Shown piece by piece: positions 34,920 through 44,567 of a stretch of 64,000 bases of DNA. The stretch is from Deinococcus seoulensis (GTDB lineage Bacteria; Deinococcota; Deinococci; Deinococcales; Deinococcaceae), in contig NZ_BMQM01000006.1 in the NCBI RefSeq assembly GCF_014648115.1, positions 98,439 to 162,438 of the forward strand, read 5' to 3'. Each line of letters opens with the position of its first letter. Position 1 is the first letter of the stretch. The notes below the pieces were generated by a model. It was not told the DNA's origin. It made no database searches and was given only the letters and a program-made list of their open reading frames with translations. The translations under genes and the position numbers were made by a program.

Positions 34920-36009
34920 GGCCACCGGCGCCGCGCAGGACGCGCGTGACCTGCTGATCCGCGCCGTGCAGATCGGGTCGCTGTCCGGGCAGGAGGGGCC
35001 GGTGGCCGCGTTCCTGAGCGGCTGGATGGCCGCGCGGGGCTTCGCGGCGCGGGTGGACGAGGCCGGGAACGCCGTGGGCGAGCGTGGCAGCGGGCCGCTG
35101 ACCGTGGCGCTGCTGGGGCACATGGACACCGTGCCGGGCGACATTCCGGTGCACGTGGACGCCCACGGCGTGCTGCACGGGCGCGGCAGCGTGGACGCCA
35201 AGGGGCCGCTGTGCGCGTTCATGGCGGCCGTGGCGACCCTGCCGCCCGAGGCGCTGGCGGCGGCGCGCTTCGTGGTGATCGGCGCGACCGAGGAGGAAGC
35301 GCCCAGCAGCCGGGGCGCGCGGCATGTCCGCGAGGTCCTGCGGCCCGACGTGGTCCTGATCGGCGAGCCGAGCGGCTGGGAGGGCCTGACGCTGGGGTAC
35401 AAGGGCCGACTGGTCGTGAAGGTCGGGGCGCAACGCGAGAACTTCCACACGGCCGGGGAGGGCAGCAGCGCCGGGGACGACCTGACCGAGGCGTGGTTCC
35501 GCGTGCGTGCCTGGGCGGCCGGGGCGGGCGAGCCGGGCGGCGTGTTCGGTGGGGTGCAGGCGACCGTGCAGGACATCATGAGCGGCACGGACGGCCTGAC
35601 GCAGCGGGCGAGCGGCACCTTCGGGTTGCGCCTGCCGCCTGCCGTGAGTCCCGACGCGGCCGAGGCGACCATCCGGGAGCTGCTGGCCGACCTGGACAGC
35701 GTGACCGTCACCTTCACCGGCCATGAGAGCGCCGTGCGGCACCCCAAGGACAACGCGCTGACGCGGGCCATGCGGGTCGCGATCCGCGCGCAGGGCGGCG
35801 CGCCGGTGTTCAAGGTCAAGACCGGCACCAGCGACATGAACGTGGTGGCCGCGCACTGGCCGGTGCCCACGCTGGCCTACGGGCCGGGTGACAGCGCGCT
35901 GGATCACACGCCCGAGGAACGCCTGGACCTGGCGGAATTCGACCGTTCGGTGGCGGTGCTGCGCGGCGCCCTGACTCGCCTGGCGACCGGGGGAACCAGC
36001 CCGGCCTGA
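34909..36009 (+). CDS. LysK/ArgE-type M20 deacylase ([LysW]-lysine / acetylornithine hydrolase)
   Basis: A 366-residue zinc peptidase of the M20 family. Metal and catalytic motifs are visible: [10 protein letters not shown] (H71, D73), [14 protein letters not shown] with the bridging Asp, [13 protein letters not shown] with the general-base Glu pair, and the C-terminal [11 protein letters not shown]. The [11 protein letters not shown] and TSDMN wording is that of LysK, which in Deinococcus-Thermus releases lysine from the carrier protein LysW (or ornithine in the arginine branch). No lysW or other lys genes are in the window. The ATG at 34909 overlaps the upstream gene by 11 bp. Confidence 0.85.
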   Translation: MSSEATGAAQDARDLLIRAVQIGSLSGQEGPVAAFLSGWMAARGFAARVDEAGNAVGERGSGPLTVALLGHMDTVPGDIPVHVDAHGVLHGRGSVDAKGPLCAFMAAVATLPPEALAAARFVVIGATEEEAPSSRGARHVREVLRPDVVLIGEPSGWEGLTLGYKGRLVVKVGAQRENFHTAGEGSSAGDDLTEAWFRVRAWAAGAGEPGGVFGGVQATVQDIMSGTDGLTQRASGTFGLRLPPAVSPDAAEATIRELLADLDSVTVTFTGHESAVRHPKDNALTRAMRVAIRAQGGAPVFKVKTGTSDMNVVAAHWPVPTLAYGPGDSALDHTPEERLDLAEFDRSVAVLRGALTRLATGGTSPA

Positions 36010-36034
36010 GCGGCGCGGGCGCGCGGGCGGGCGG

Positions 36035-36040
36035 CAGAAT
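36035..36040 (+). promoter_or_regulatory. -10 box of a possible leaderless leader ORF before the SLC13-type gene
   Basis: CAGAAT with 7 bases to the GTG at 36048; first base off the TANNNT pattern. Confidence 0.35.
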
Positions 36041-36047
36041 CAAGTGG

Positions 36048-36125
36048 GTGCGTCTTCTGGTTTCTCTCACGCGGCTGGCCTGCGGGCGCGGCACGCTTCC
36101 CGGTGACACATGGACCCCATCCTGA
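36048..36125 (+). CDS. candidate 25-residue leader ORF before the SLC13-type permease
   Basis: GTG-initiated frame beginning MRLLVSLTRLACGRGTLPGD and ending TGA at 36123-36125, 16 bases inside the permease gene. The permease ATG at 36110 has no Shine-Dalgarno, so ribosomes ending here could restart. Codon evidence is too slight to be sure. Confidence 0.3.
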   Translation: MRLLVSLTRLACGRGTLPGDTWTPS

Positions 36126-37864
36126 TCCTGCTGATTCTGTTCGTTGCCGCGCTGGTCCTGTTCGCCACCGAGTGGCTCCCGGTTGACGTGACCGCGCTGG
36201 GCCTGCTCTCGGCGCTGCTGCTGCTGGGCCTGCTGAAACCCAAGGATGCCTTCGCGGGCTTCGGGAGCGACACGGTCCTGACACTGGCCTCGCTGTTCAT
36301 CCTGACGCGGGTGCTGCTGCGCGCCGGGGTGATCGAGTGGATCGGCGTGACCCTGGCCCGCCGGTCCCGGAACGCCACGGGCACGCTGCGCGCCCTGCTG
36401 GGCACCGTGGCGGGCGTCAGCGCCTTTACCAGCAACACCGCCACGACCGCCGTGTTCCTGCCGGTCGTGGCGGGCGTGGCCCGGCGCGCCGGTCTGCCCG
36501 CCAGCCGCGCGCTGATGCCGCTGGCGTTCGCCAGCATCCTGGGCGGCACGGTCACCGTGATCGGCACGAGCACCAACCTGGTCGTGTCGGGCGCGCTGGC
36601 CAGCAGCGGGCAGCGGGCGCTGGGGTTCTTCGAACTGGCCTGGGTGGGTCTGCCCGTGGCGCTGGTGGGTCTGGCGTACCTGTTCTTCGTCGCGCCGCGC
36701 CTGCTGCCCGCGCGTGACGCACAGCTGGAAGAGTCGCTGCGGGCGTACCTGGCGGACCTGACCATCGTGGCGGGCAGTCCCCTGACCGGGCAGACCCTGC
36801 GGGAGACCGGGCTGGGCCGCGATCACGGCCTGACGGTCGTCGCCGTGCGCCGGGGCGAGCTGCCCACCCAGTACGCGCCGGGCCCGGACTACCGCGTGCA
36901 GGAGGGCGACACCCTGACCGTGGAAGGCCCCACAGAGCGCATCCTGGCAGGCCGCAGCACGCTGGGCGTGATCACCAAGAGCGAGTTGCAGTTGCAGCAG
37001 GACGGCGGCGGCGGCGGCGGCGCGGTGCGTCTGGTCGAGGCGGTCGTGATGCCCGGCTCGCCGCTGCTGGGCCGCACCCTGAAAGAAGCGCGGTTCCGGG
37101 AACGTTACGGGGCGTCCGTGCTGGCCCTGCACCGCCGCGCGCGGAACGTGGACCGCCTGAGCCGCCTGCGCATCCAGGTGGGCGACGTGCTGATGGTGCA
37201 GGGCGGCGCCGAACGCATCGACTCGCTGGGCGAGCATCTGGTCGTCATGGGCGACCTGACCGAACGGCAGCGTGACCTGAAACGCGCGCCGCTGGCGATG
37301 CTGCTGTTCGTCGGCGCGATCCTGCTGGGCGCGACCGGGGTGGTGCCGCTGGCCGTGGCGGTCGTGGCCGCCGTCGCCCTGAGCCTGATGTTCCGCCTGA
37401 TCGCCCCCGAGGAAGCGTACCGCTCGGTGGAGTGGCCGGTGATCGTGCTGGTGGCCTGCATGCTGGCCTTCGGCACGGCGTTCGAGAGCAGCGGCGCGGC
37501 GAAAGTCCTGACCGGCGGCCTCTCGGGCCTGCTCGAACCGCTCGGGCCGTACGGGCTGCTGGGCGCGCTGTTCCTGGTGACGGTCCTCCTGACGCAGCCC
37601 ATGAGCAACCAGGCGGCGGCGCTGGTCATGCTGCCCCTGGCGATCGGGACGGCCAAGGCGCTCGGGTACGACCCCCGGCCGTTCATCATCGGGATCACGG
37701 TGGCGGCCAGCAACTCGTTCATCACGCCGCTGGAACCGTCCTGCATGCTGGTGTACGGCCCCGGACGTTACTCGTTCATGGATTTCGTGCGGGTCGGTTC
37801 CGGCCTGACCCTGCTGACCTTCGTGGTGGCCCTGCTGATCATTCCGCGCGTCTGGCCGTTCTGA
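36110..37864 (+). CDS. SLC13/DASS-type permease with two TrkA-C (RCK_C) domains
   Basis: A 584-residue inner-membrane carrier of the divalent anion:sodium / YbiR-SAC1 type. Two membrane halves flank a cytosolic centre: helices from PILILLILFVAALVLFATEW through AFTSNTATTAVFLPVV (the SNT motif) and GTVTVIGTSTNLVVSG; then two TrkA-C domains at about 215-285 and 300-380 (SLRAYLADLTIVAGSPLTGQ, AVVMPGSPLLGRTLKEARFR); then helices with LLTQPMSNQAAALVMLPLA and VAASNSFITPLEPSCML. Such proteins carry sulfate, phosphate or dicarboxylates; the substrate is open. A poly-Gly stretch (DGGGGGGA) links the two TrkA-C domains. A strong terminator follows. Confidence 0.92.
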   Translation: MDPILILLILFVAALVLFATEWLPVDVTALGLLSALLLLGLLKPKDAFAGFGSDTVLTLASLFILTRVLLRAGVIEWIGVTLARRSRNATGTLRALLGTVAGVSAFTSNTATTAVFLPVVAGVARRAGLPASRALMPLAFASILGGTVTVIGTSTNLVVSGALASSGQRALGFFELAWVGLPVALVGLAYLFFVAPRLLPARDAQLEESLRAYLADLTIVAGSPLTGQTLRETGLGRDHGLTVVAVRRGELPTQYAPGPDYRVQEGDTLTVEGPTERILAGRSTLGVITKSELQLQQDGGGGGGAVRLVEAVVMPGSPLLGRTLKEARFRERYGASVLALHRRARNVDRLSRLRIQVGDVLMVQGGAERIDSLGEHLVVMGDLTERQRDLKRAPLAMLLFVGAILLGATGVVPLAVAVVAAVALSLMFRLIAPEEAYRSVEWPVIVLVACMLAFGTAFESSGAAKVLTGGLSGLLEPLGPYGLLGALFLVTVLLTQPMSNQAAALVMLPLAIGTAKALGYDPRPFIIGITVAASNSFITPLEPSCMLVYGPGRYSFMDFVRVGSGLTLLTFVVALLIIPRVWPF

Positions 37865-37868
37865 CAGA

Positions 37869-37916
37869 CACACCCTGAAGGCGGACCCGGTTCACTCCGT
37901 CCGCCTTCAGGGTGTG
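37869..37916 (+). terminator. terminator after the SLC13-type gene
   Basis: Perfect 17-bp stem CACACCCTGAAGGCGGA / TCCGCCTTCAGGGTGTG with a 14-base loop, starting 5 bases after the stop codon. No T run follows. Confidence 0.8.
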
Positions 37917-37953
37917 ATCATCTGTGGCGCACGCCCACACCATTCATGTCCGG

Positions 37954-38049
37954 TACGGGCGGCCACCCGGTTCGTTGACAACCCGGCGGGGCGCCAGCTG
38001 GAGCCGCCCCGACCCGGCGGCTTTATAAGCCATTCAATCGGAGTCCGTG
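37954..38049. repeat. MITE-like repeat, copy 5 (96 bp, inverted orientation)
   Basis: TACGGGCGGCC..TTCGTTGACAACCCGG on the left and GGCTTTATAAGCC-ATTCAATCGGAGTCCGTG on the right. The right flank TCA is the stop codon of the small gene on the minus strand. The left flank is not a matching duplicate. Confidence 0.75.
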
Positions 38050-38211
38050 TCAGATGAACAGCGGAGCGTCGGGGTCGTCCGGGAGGGGGCGGCCCTTGCG
38101 GGCCATCAGCGCGGCCGTGGTGCCGATCCCGATGATCGCGCCCAGGGCCACCACGATCAGCGCCCAGGTCATCAGGACGTGCGATTGGTCAGGATTGCGG
38201 TCTGAAACCAT
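38050..38211 (-). CDS. 53-residue single-pass membrane protein
   Basis: Reading MVSDRNPDQSHVLMTWALIV, then VALGAIIGIGTTAALMARKG, ending RPLPDDPDAPLFI: a short polar N-terminus, one membrane helix (about residues 13-36) and a positively charged then acidic tail, so the C-terminus is probably cytosolic. No family recognised. Support for being real: the ATG lies exactly 6 bases after TATGCT, the leaderless pattern of other genes here; codon choice is GC-rich at third positions; and the stop is intact at the edge of a repeat. Its role is unknown; small one-helix proteins often regulate larger membrane complexes. Confidence 0.65.
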   Translation of the reverse strand: MVSDRNPDQSHVLMTWALIVVALGAIIGIGTTAALMARKGRPLPDDPDAPLFI

Positions 38212-38217
38212 GCACGC

Positions 38218-38223
38218 AGCATA
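38218..38223 (-). promoter_or_regulatory. leaderless -10 box, 53-residue gene
   Basis: TATGCT on the minus strand with 6 bases to the ATG at 38211. Confidence 0.6.
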
Positions 38224-38275
38224 TCAGCCCCGCGCGGCGCGCACCCTGCGCGCGCAGTCGGAGGATCGGTCGGCG

Positions 38276-39643
38276 TCAGTCGGCAGAGGAGGCGGAACTG
38301 GCGCCGCTGGCCGCGCCGGGGGTGGCCGGGGTGGCGGCCGGCGCCTCGTTGACCGGTGCAGGTACCAGGGCGGGCGTGCGGGGCAGGCGGCTCCAGAGCG
38401 CGGCGATGGCCACGGCGCCCAGCGCGGCCAGGGTGATCAGGCCCAGGCGCGGCCCGAGCGGCCCGGCGCTGCTGATCAGGCTGCTGGCGATCAGGGCGCC
38501 GGGGGGGCCCATGCCGACCAGCACGAAGGAGTACAGGCTCATCACGCGGCCGCGCAGCGCGTCGGGAATGGTGAGTTGCACGCTGCTGTTCGCGCTGACG
38601 AGCAGGGTCAGCATGCCGAACCCGCAGGCGGCCAGGACCGGGAAGGCCAGGGCCGGGCCGGGCGTCAGGGCCAGCGCGACGGCGCTGAGGGTCAGGATGA
38701 CCGCCCCGATCCGCAGGTTGCGTAGCGGGTTGGGGCGGCTGGCCTGCCACAGCGCCCCGGCCATCGCGCCGATGCCGAACGCGGCGGACAGCGCGCCGAA
38801 GGTGGCCTCGCGCGCGTCGAACACCACGCGGGCGTAGTAGGGGATGATCACGTTGAAGTTGATGGTGGTGAGGCTGAGCGCGCCGACCAGCAGCATGACG
38901 TTGCGCACGGCGGGCGTGCCGCGCACGTAGCGCAGGCCCTCGCGGACGTCCTCGGCCATGCTGCCGCGCGGTCCGGCGTCGCGGGCGGGGAAGGGCAGCG
39001 TGGCGATCACGTACAGCACCACGAAGAACGACGTGACGTTCAGGTAGAACGGCAGCGCCAGCCGCGAGATGTCCGCCGCGTTCCCGCCGGCCAGCAGGGT
39101 CACGCCCAGCGCGGCGATCACGCCGAACAGCGCCTGCCCGACCGTGCGGCTCACGTTGAACGACAGGCTGTTCAGGGCCACGGCGTTCGGCACGTCGCCC
39201 CTGGGCACGAAGTCCACGACCATGCTCTGCCGGGCGGGCATGTCGAAGGCGTTCGCGCAGCCCGACAGGAACGCGATGATCATCACCAGCGGCAGCGTGA
39301 CCACGCCCAGGTGGGTGGTGACGGCCAGCGCGGTGGCGGTCATGAGCAGCGTGGTCTGCGTGAGCAGCAGCACCCGGCGGCGCGGCACGCGGTCGATGAC
39401 GGCGCCCGCGAACAGCGAGAGCAGCAGGCTGGGCATGAACTGCGCGGCCGTCACCCAGCCCAGGGCGCTGCTGCTGCCGCCCGAGAGTTCCAGCACGAGG
39501 TACTGCTGCGCGGTCGCCTGCATCCACGATCCGGTCAGGGACAGCAGTTGCGAGAACCAGTAACGGCGGTAATTGGGGTGGCGCAGGGCACTGAACGTCC
39601 GGGTGCGCCACGCCTGGGCGCGGGTGATCACGTGCGTCACCAT
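38276..39643 (-). CDS. MFS exporter (EntS/MFS_3 type)
   Basis: A 455-residue major facilitator with about 12 membrane segments and an N-terminal cytosolic helix. FSALRHPNYRRYWFSQLLSLTGSWMQATAQQYLVLEL at the start, AGAVIDRVPRRRVLLLTQ as the first signature loop, NAFDMPARQSMVVDFVPRGDVPNAVALNSLSFN and the late IPDALRGRVMSLYSFVLVGMGPPGALIASSL are characteristic of the EntS-like exporters, which expel siderophores or drugs. It ends in an Ala/Ser/Pro-rich tail of about 30 residues. I chose the ATG at 39643; the frame is open to 39691 and no ribosome site decides. Substrate unknown. Confidence 0.88.
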   Translation of the reverse strand: MVTHVITRAQAWRTRTFSALRHPNYRRYWFSQLLSLTGSWMQATAQQYLVLELSGGSSSALGWVTAAQFMPSLLLSLFAGAVIDRVPRRRVLLLTQTTLLMTATALAVTTHLGVVTLPLVMIIAFLSGCANAFDMPARQSMVVDFVPRGDVPNAVALNSLSFNVSRTVGQALFGVIAALGVTLLAGGNAADISRLALPFYLNVTSFFVVLYVIATLPFPARDAGPRGSMAEDVREGLRYVRGTPAVRNVMLLVGALSLTTINFNVIIPYYARVVFDAREATFGALSAAFGIGAMAGALWQASRPNPLRNLRIGAVILTLSAVALALTPGPALAFPVLAACGFGMLTLLVSANSSVQLTIPDALRGRVMSLYSFVLVGMGPPGALIASSLISSAGPLGPRLGLITLAALGAVAIAALWSRLPRTPALVPAPVNEAPAATPATPGAASGASSASSAD

Positions 39644-39905
39644 ACGCCCGCCCACCGTCACGGCCAGACCCGGGCCGCCCGGCGCGGCCACCCTGACGGG
39701 ACAGCCGGGCGGCCGGGTGCGCCAGGGGCCGGGCCGCGCGCCGCTTGGCAGGGGCGGGGGGCGCGTGTTACGGTGCGCTGATCAAGTTGGTTTCATGTTC
39801 GGTTCATGGGTTCGCTCATGACCGGGTGTCTGTCTGCCCGGCGTGACTGCCTTCCCTGACGGCCGCCGCTGCCCGCTGACTACTCCCCCCTGCGAGTCCC
39901 GACCC

Positions 39906-41006
39906 ATGACCCCGCCGCCCGATCCAACCTGCGTCCCGGCCGCCCGGACCTCCGTGGCGCGCACGCTGCTGTCGCTTCTGCTGCCTCCCGCGCTGTGCCT
40001 GCCCTGCGCGCCGCTGGCTGCCGCGCAGGGCCTGACCCCTGCGGCGCCGGTGTCGGTTCCGGCAGCAGGCGACCTGCGTGGCCTGGACCGCGTGACGGTG
40101 CAGGCGGGCGACACGGCGTTCAGTCTGGCGCGCCGCGCGGGCCTCAGCGTGGAGGCCCTGCTGGCACTGAACGGCCTGAGCAGCCCGGACCTGCGGGTGG
40201 GTCAGGTGCTGCGCCTGCGCGAGACCCCGACCGCCCCGCCTGCCCACCTGACGCACGCCGTGCAGCCCGGCGAGACGCTGTACGCCCTGTCACGCCGCTA
40301 CGGGGTGAGCGTGGACGCCCTGCTGGCCGGGAACGACCTGCCGCCGGGCGCGGTCCTGCGGGCCGGGCAGGTGCTGCGCCTGCCGGCCGGAGCGCACGAC
40401 GGGGGAACGGGTGGGGGTGTGGTGGCCGCACCCCTTCCCGCGTCCACCAGTCCCGCGCCCACCGCGCCGGGGGTGGGCGGGTCGCCGTTCCTGCCGGTCG
40501 CGCCTGCGCAGGTCACGCCGGTCCTGCACCCCGCGCAGGAGATGCCGCGCGTGCAGCGCAGCGCCCCGGACGAACCGACGGCCGCGCAGGTCGAACCGCA
40601 CATCGCGCCGCAACCCACGGACTGGCGCAGCGCGGCCCTGGCCCTGCTGGGCACGCCGTACCGCTTTGGTGGCGAGGCCGTCAGCGGCGCGGATTGCAGC
40701 GGGTTCGTGCGCCTGGTATTCACGCCGCTGGGCGTGAACCTGCCGCGCGTCAGTGCCGATCAGGCGCAGGTCGGGCAGCCGGTGGCAGACAGCGACCTGC
40801 GGCCCGGCGACCTGCTGTTCTTCGACACCGAGGGCCAGGGGCGCGTATCGCACGTCGGGATCTACCTGGGGGACGATTCGTTCGTCAGTGCCAACAGTTA
40901 CCAGGGGCGGGTCAGCGTGGACCGCCTGCGCGCCGACCGGTACTGGGGACCACGGTACCTGTGGGCGCGGCGCGTGCTGGGCAGCCCGGTCGCCCTGGGC
41001 CGCTGA
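39906..41006 (+). CDS. NlpC/P60 cell-wall endopeptidase with two LysM domains
   Basis: A 366-residue exported peptidoglycan hydrolase. Order: signal peptide (TLLSLLLPPALCLPCAPLAAA before QGLTP), LysM 1 (VTVQAGDTAFSLARRAGLSVEALLALNGL, about 62-105), LysM 2 (HAVQPGETLYALSRRYGVSVDALLAGNDL, about 117-160), a Pro-rich linker, and the catalytic domain (ALLGTPYRFGGEAVSGADCSGFVRLVF with the nucleophilic Cys, HVGIYLGDDSFVSAN with the His, then the third polar residue). It cuts stem peptides between D-Glu and the diamino acid. Start uncertain: a GTG at 39843 is in frame. No clear promoter box. Confidence 0.92.
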   Translation: MTPPPDPTCVPAARTSVARTLLSLLLPPALCLPCAPLAAAQGLTPAAPVSVPAAGDLRGLDRVTVQAGDTAFSLARRAGLSVEALLALNGLSSPDLRVGQVLRLRETPTAPPAHLTHAVQPGETLYALSRRYGVSVDALLAGNDLPPGAVLRAGQVLRLPAGAHDGGTGGGVVAAPLPASTSPAPTAPGVGGSPFLPVAPAQVTPVLHPAQEMPRVQRSAPDEPTAAQVEPHIAPQPTDWRSAALALLGTPYRFGGEAVSGADCSGFVRLVFTPLGVNLPRVSADQAQVGQPVADSDLRPGDLLFFDTEGQGRVSHVGIYLGDDSFVSANSYQGRVSVDRLRADRYWGPRYLWARRVLGSPVALGR

Positions 41007-41034
41007 CAGGCGACTGGCCGCGCGGGGGCGGCCG

Positions 41035-41256
41035 TCAGTCGTCGGTCAGTTCGTCGGTGTCGAGGATCGAGCGGTACTGTTCCAGGTTCTCGCCCTCGCC
41101 CAGTTCACGGGCGATTTTCTCGATGGCGAGGCGCACCACTTCACTCTTGCTGATCAGCCGTTCCGGGCTGGACAGTTCGTACGCCGTGCGGGTCAGCAGG
41201 GCGTCCTGCTCGTCGCTGATGACCACCTGCAGGCGTTTACGTTCCTTCTTGGGCAT
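41035..41256 (-). CDS. ribbon-helix-helix (CopG-like) DNA-binding protein
   Basis: A 73-residue protein with the RHH layout: a basic N-terminal strand (KKERKRLQVVISDEQDALL) followed by helix (LTRTAYELSSP) and helix (ISKSEVVRLAIEKIARELGEG), then an acidic tail (SILDTDELTDD). Dimers of such proteins insert the paired strands in the DNA major groove. Targets are unknown; no toxin gene is next to it, so an antitoxin role has no support. AGGAG lies 4-8 bases before the ATG at 41256. It is divergent from murA across a 331-bp gap. Confidence 0.75.
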   Translation of the reverse strand: MPKKERKRLQVVISDEQDALLTRTAYELSSPERLISKSEVVRLAIEKIARELGEGENLEQYRSILDTDELTDD

Positions 41257-41376
41257 GCCTCTCCTGAAAGGGACCGCGCCTGAGTCTGGTTCTGGCAGGC
41301 CGTGGGCGGGGTCGTGCAGGCAGCGTAGCACGGCCTATGAGTGCCCTCAATACGGAACGGCACCCGGACCTGACCC

Positions 41377-41413
41377 GATCATGAGATCGCCCTGATAGGC
41401 CCTGTGTAGGGCC
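41377..41413. other. two hairpins in the 331-bp gap before murA
   Basis: CGATC-ATGA-GATCG (41377-41390) and GGCCCT-GTGT-AGGGCC (41398-41413). They lie between the divergent RHH gene and murA, upstream of the proposed murA promoter. No frame in 41257-41587 can be supported. Confidence 0.4.
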
Positions 41414-41452
41414 GACTCATCCTGAAACTCCCGTGAGCCTGTATGGTCGTTC

Positions 41453-41482
41453 TGGACACACGCTGAGTACGATGTGTAACAT
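41453..41482 (+). promoter_or_regulatory. candidate murA promoter
   Basis: TGGACA (41453-41458) and TAACAT (41477-41482) with an 18-base spacer, about 105 bases before the murA ATG. Confidence 0.5.
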
Positions 41483-41587
41483 GCACCATGCCGCACCGGA
41501 CCGGCGGGTCAGTTCACCCGCTCACGCGCCCGGCCTGCCAGCCAAGCCCGCCCCACCCACGCTCCACTCACTGAAAGGAAGAATCCC

Positions 41588-42871
<1,284 letters not shown>

Positions 42872-43004
42872 TACGGATTCCGATTGAATGGCTTATAAAG
42901 CCGTTCAATCCGAGCGAAACGAGTGGGAGAAAAACGGGTTCCGGACGTGGAGTTAACAGATCGGTGGTGTTCCGATCTGTCAGCGAAACAGACGGCAGTC
43001 CGTA
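42872..43004. repeat. MITE-like repeat, copy 6 (133 bp, complete)
   Basis: TACGGATTCCG to CAGTCCGTA, with hairpin 1 (GATTGAATGGC / GCCGTTCAATC) and hairpin 2 of the CAGATCGG / CCGATCTG type. Direct TGA on both sides (42869-42871, the murA stop; 43005-43007). Confidence 0.9.
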
Positions 43005-43063
43005 TGATCGGACCCGCGAAAGCGGCCGAACGTCCCGCCACCTGACCGTGGCGGGGCGTTTGC

Positions 43064-43069
43064 CATAAT
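43064..43069 (+). promoter_or_regulatory. leaderless -10 box, HTH gene
   Basis: CATAAT with 6 bases to the ATG at 43076; no Shine-Dalgarno. Confidence 0.5.
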
Positions 43070-43075
43070 GACCGC

Positions 43076-43468
43076 ATGACACGGACCCCTCATGTCGGAA
43101 GTCGCGGGCACACGCTGGAACTCCGGGAACGGATCGTGACGGCCGTGCGTGAGGGCCACTCCCGGCACAGCGTGGCCCGCGCCTTCGCCGTCGATCCCGA
43201 TACCGTCCGGCGGTACCTCGCACTGGCCGAGCAGGGCAGGCTGCACTACGTGGGAAGCTCCAGCGGCCGCCCGCGCCGCGTGACCGCCCAGCACGAGGAG
43301 CACCTGCTGCGTCAGCTCGACGAGCACCCGAACGCCACCCTGACCGAACACGCCCGCCTGCTTCAGGAAGCCACGGGCCTGACCGTCAGTTTCAAGACGG
43401 TGGACCGGGTGTTCGCGCGGCGCGGCGTGACCCGTGACCGCACCGCCGGACGGCAGAAACCCGCTTAA
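43076..43468 (+). CDS. transposase-like helix-turn-helix protein without catalytic domain
   Basis: A 130-residue protein consisting of two helix-turn-helix regions like the DNA-binding half of IS630/Tc1-type transposases: LELRERIVTAVREGHSRHSV and ARAFAVDPDTVRRYLALAEQ, then a GRPRR hook (SSGRPRRVTAQHEEHLL) and a second HTH (TLTEHARLLQEATGLTVSFKTVDRVF). The DDE catalytic domain is absent and the frame ends cleanly with TAA, so it is either a remnant or a domesticated DNA-binding protein. It lies between two complete repeat copies and its stop is followed by two tandem repeat ends. It could bind the repeats; this is inference. Confidence 0.75.
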   Translation: MTRTPHVGSRGHTLELRERIVTAVREGHSRHSVARAFAVDPDTVRRYLALAEQGRLHYVGSSSGRPRRVTAQHEEHLLRQLDEHPNATLTEHARLLQEATGLTVSFKTVDRVFARRGVTRDRTAGRQKPA

Positions 43469-43495
43469 CACGGACTCCGGACAACACGGACTCCG
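43469..43495. repeat. tandem solitary MITE ends
   Basis: CACGGACTCCGG twice (43469-43480 and 43484-43495) after the TAA of the HTH gene, followed by CAGACGGACTGC, as if earlier insertions at one site had been cut back to their ends. Confidence 0.7.
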
Positions 43496-43514
43496 GATCA
43501 GACGGACTGCATCA

Positions 43515-43648
43515 TACGGATTCCGTCTGTTTCGCCGACAGATCGGAACACCACCGATCTGCCCGCTCCACGCCCGGAATCCGTTTTTCTCCTACTCGCA
43601 TCCGCTCGGATTGAAAGGACTTTGCAGCCCTTTCAACCGGAGTCCGTA
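43515..43648. repeat. MITE-like repeat, copy 7 (134 bp, complete, inverted)
   Basis: TACGGATTCCGTCTG to CGGAGTCCGTA with CAGATCGG-type hairpin 2 on the left and hairpin 1 (TTGAAAGG..CCTTTCAA) on the right. Direct TCA on both sides (43512-43514; 43649-43651, the stop of the minus-strand reductase). Confidence 0.9.
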
Positions 43649-44542
43649 TCAGACCTCGCCGCCCCAGTCCGCTCCGTGGACGCGCCACGCGGCCTCGATG
43701 TGCGTCAGGACGTCCAGCGGCAGTGGTCCCTCCTGCACGGTGCGGACGTTGCGTTCCAGGTTCTCGCTGCTGGCGGTGCCCACGATGGCGCTGTGCACGC
43801 CCGGCGCGTGGGCGCTGAAGCGCAGCGCGAACTGCGTCCAGTCCAGCCCGGCGGCCTCGCGCACGGCGTTCAGGTTCAGGATGCCCAGCCGCTCCCAGTA
43901 CGGCTCGGCGTACTCACCGACCGGACGTTCGCTGAAGCGCCACGCGGCGTTCGCGATGGGTCGCTTGGCGATCACGCCCAGTCCGGCGCTGTGCGCGGCG
44001 GGCAGCACCTGATGGCGGCTCCACTGATCGGCGAGGTTCACGCTGGTTTCCAGGCTGCCGAACCGGCCGGACTGCGCCGCCCAGGCCAGCGCCTCGTTCT
44101 CGCCGCTGTACGCCGCCACGCGGATCAGTCCGGCCGTGCGGGCGTCGTCCAGCGCGCCCAGCAGGTCCTCGCGGCGCAGCGTGTCGGCGGGGCAGGAGTG
44201 CAGGTGGAAGATGTCGATCCAGTCGCAGCGCAGCCGCGTCAGGGCCTGCTCGATACCCAGGCGGATGGCCTGCGGGGTCCAGTCGTCGGCGCCGTCCGCG
44301 CCGTACCCGCCCTTGCTGCTCAGGATGAAGTCGTGCCGCCGGTACGCGAGGTGCCGCCCGATGCGTTCCTCGCTGAGGCCGTACCCGCGCGCCGTGTCGA
44401 TCAGGGTCACGCCCCGGTCCACCGCGCGGTTCAGCAGCGTGCCCACGTGCTCCTCGGTCAGCGCGGCGTCCCCGATCTGTCCGGCCCCCAGGCCCAGCGC
44501 ACTGACCCGCAGGCCGGTCGTTCCGAAGTCCCGTTGCTCCAT
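43649..44542 (-). CDS. aldo/keto reductase
   Basis: A 297-residue NADPH-dependent (beta/alpha)8 oxidoreductase. EQRDFGTTGLRVSALGLGAGQ opens the barrel, GVTLIDTARGYGLSEERIG carries catalytic Asp and Tyr, DFILSSKGGYG the Lys, and DWIDIFHLHSCP the His, so the tetrad is complete. AIVGTASSENLERNVRTV is the cofactor-binding end. The natural aldehyde or ketone is unknown. I chose the ATG at 44542, 7 bases after a CAGAAT box; an ATG three codons upstream overlaps that box. The stop codon coincides with the target duplication of repeat copy 7. Confidence 0.92.
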   Translation of the reverse strand: MEQRDFGTTGLRVSALGLGAGQIGDAALTEEHVGTLLNRAVDRGVTLIDTARGYGLSEERIGRHLAYRRHDFILSSKGGYGADGADDWTPQAIRLGIEQALTRLRCDWIDIFHLHSCPADTLRREDLLGALDDARTAGLIRVAAYSGENEALAWAAQSGRFGSLETSVNLADQWSRHQVLPAAHSAGLGVIAKRPIANAAWRFSERPVGEYAEPYWERLGILNLNAVREAAGLDWTQFALRFSAHAPGVHSAIVGTASSENLERNVRTVQEGPLPLDVLTHIEAAWRVHGADWGGEV

Positions 44543-44549
44543 GCCCGGC

Positions 44550-44555
44550 ATTCTG
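44550..44555 (-). promoter_or_regulatory. leaderless -10 box, aldo/keto reductase
   Basis: CAGAAT on the minus strand with 7 bases to the ATG at 44542. Confidence 0.45.
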
Positions 44556-44567
44556 CACCCGCCAGCG

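Noticed and set aside
41035..41256. Antitoxin role for the RHH protein
   Set aside because: No small toxin-like frame overlaps or adjoins it; both neighbours are cell-wall genes.
42872..43004. Interpretation of the repeat as an IS630-type MITE with TA target duplication
   Set aside because: The ends could be read as TA|CGG...CCG|TA, but the matching third flanking base on both sides in five copies supports a 3-bp TNA duplication outside TACGG.
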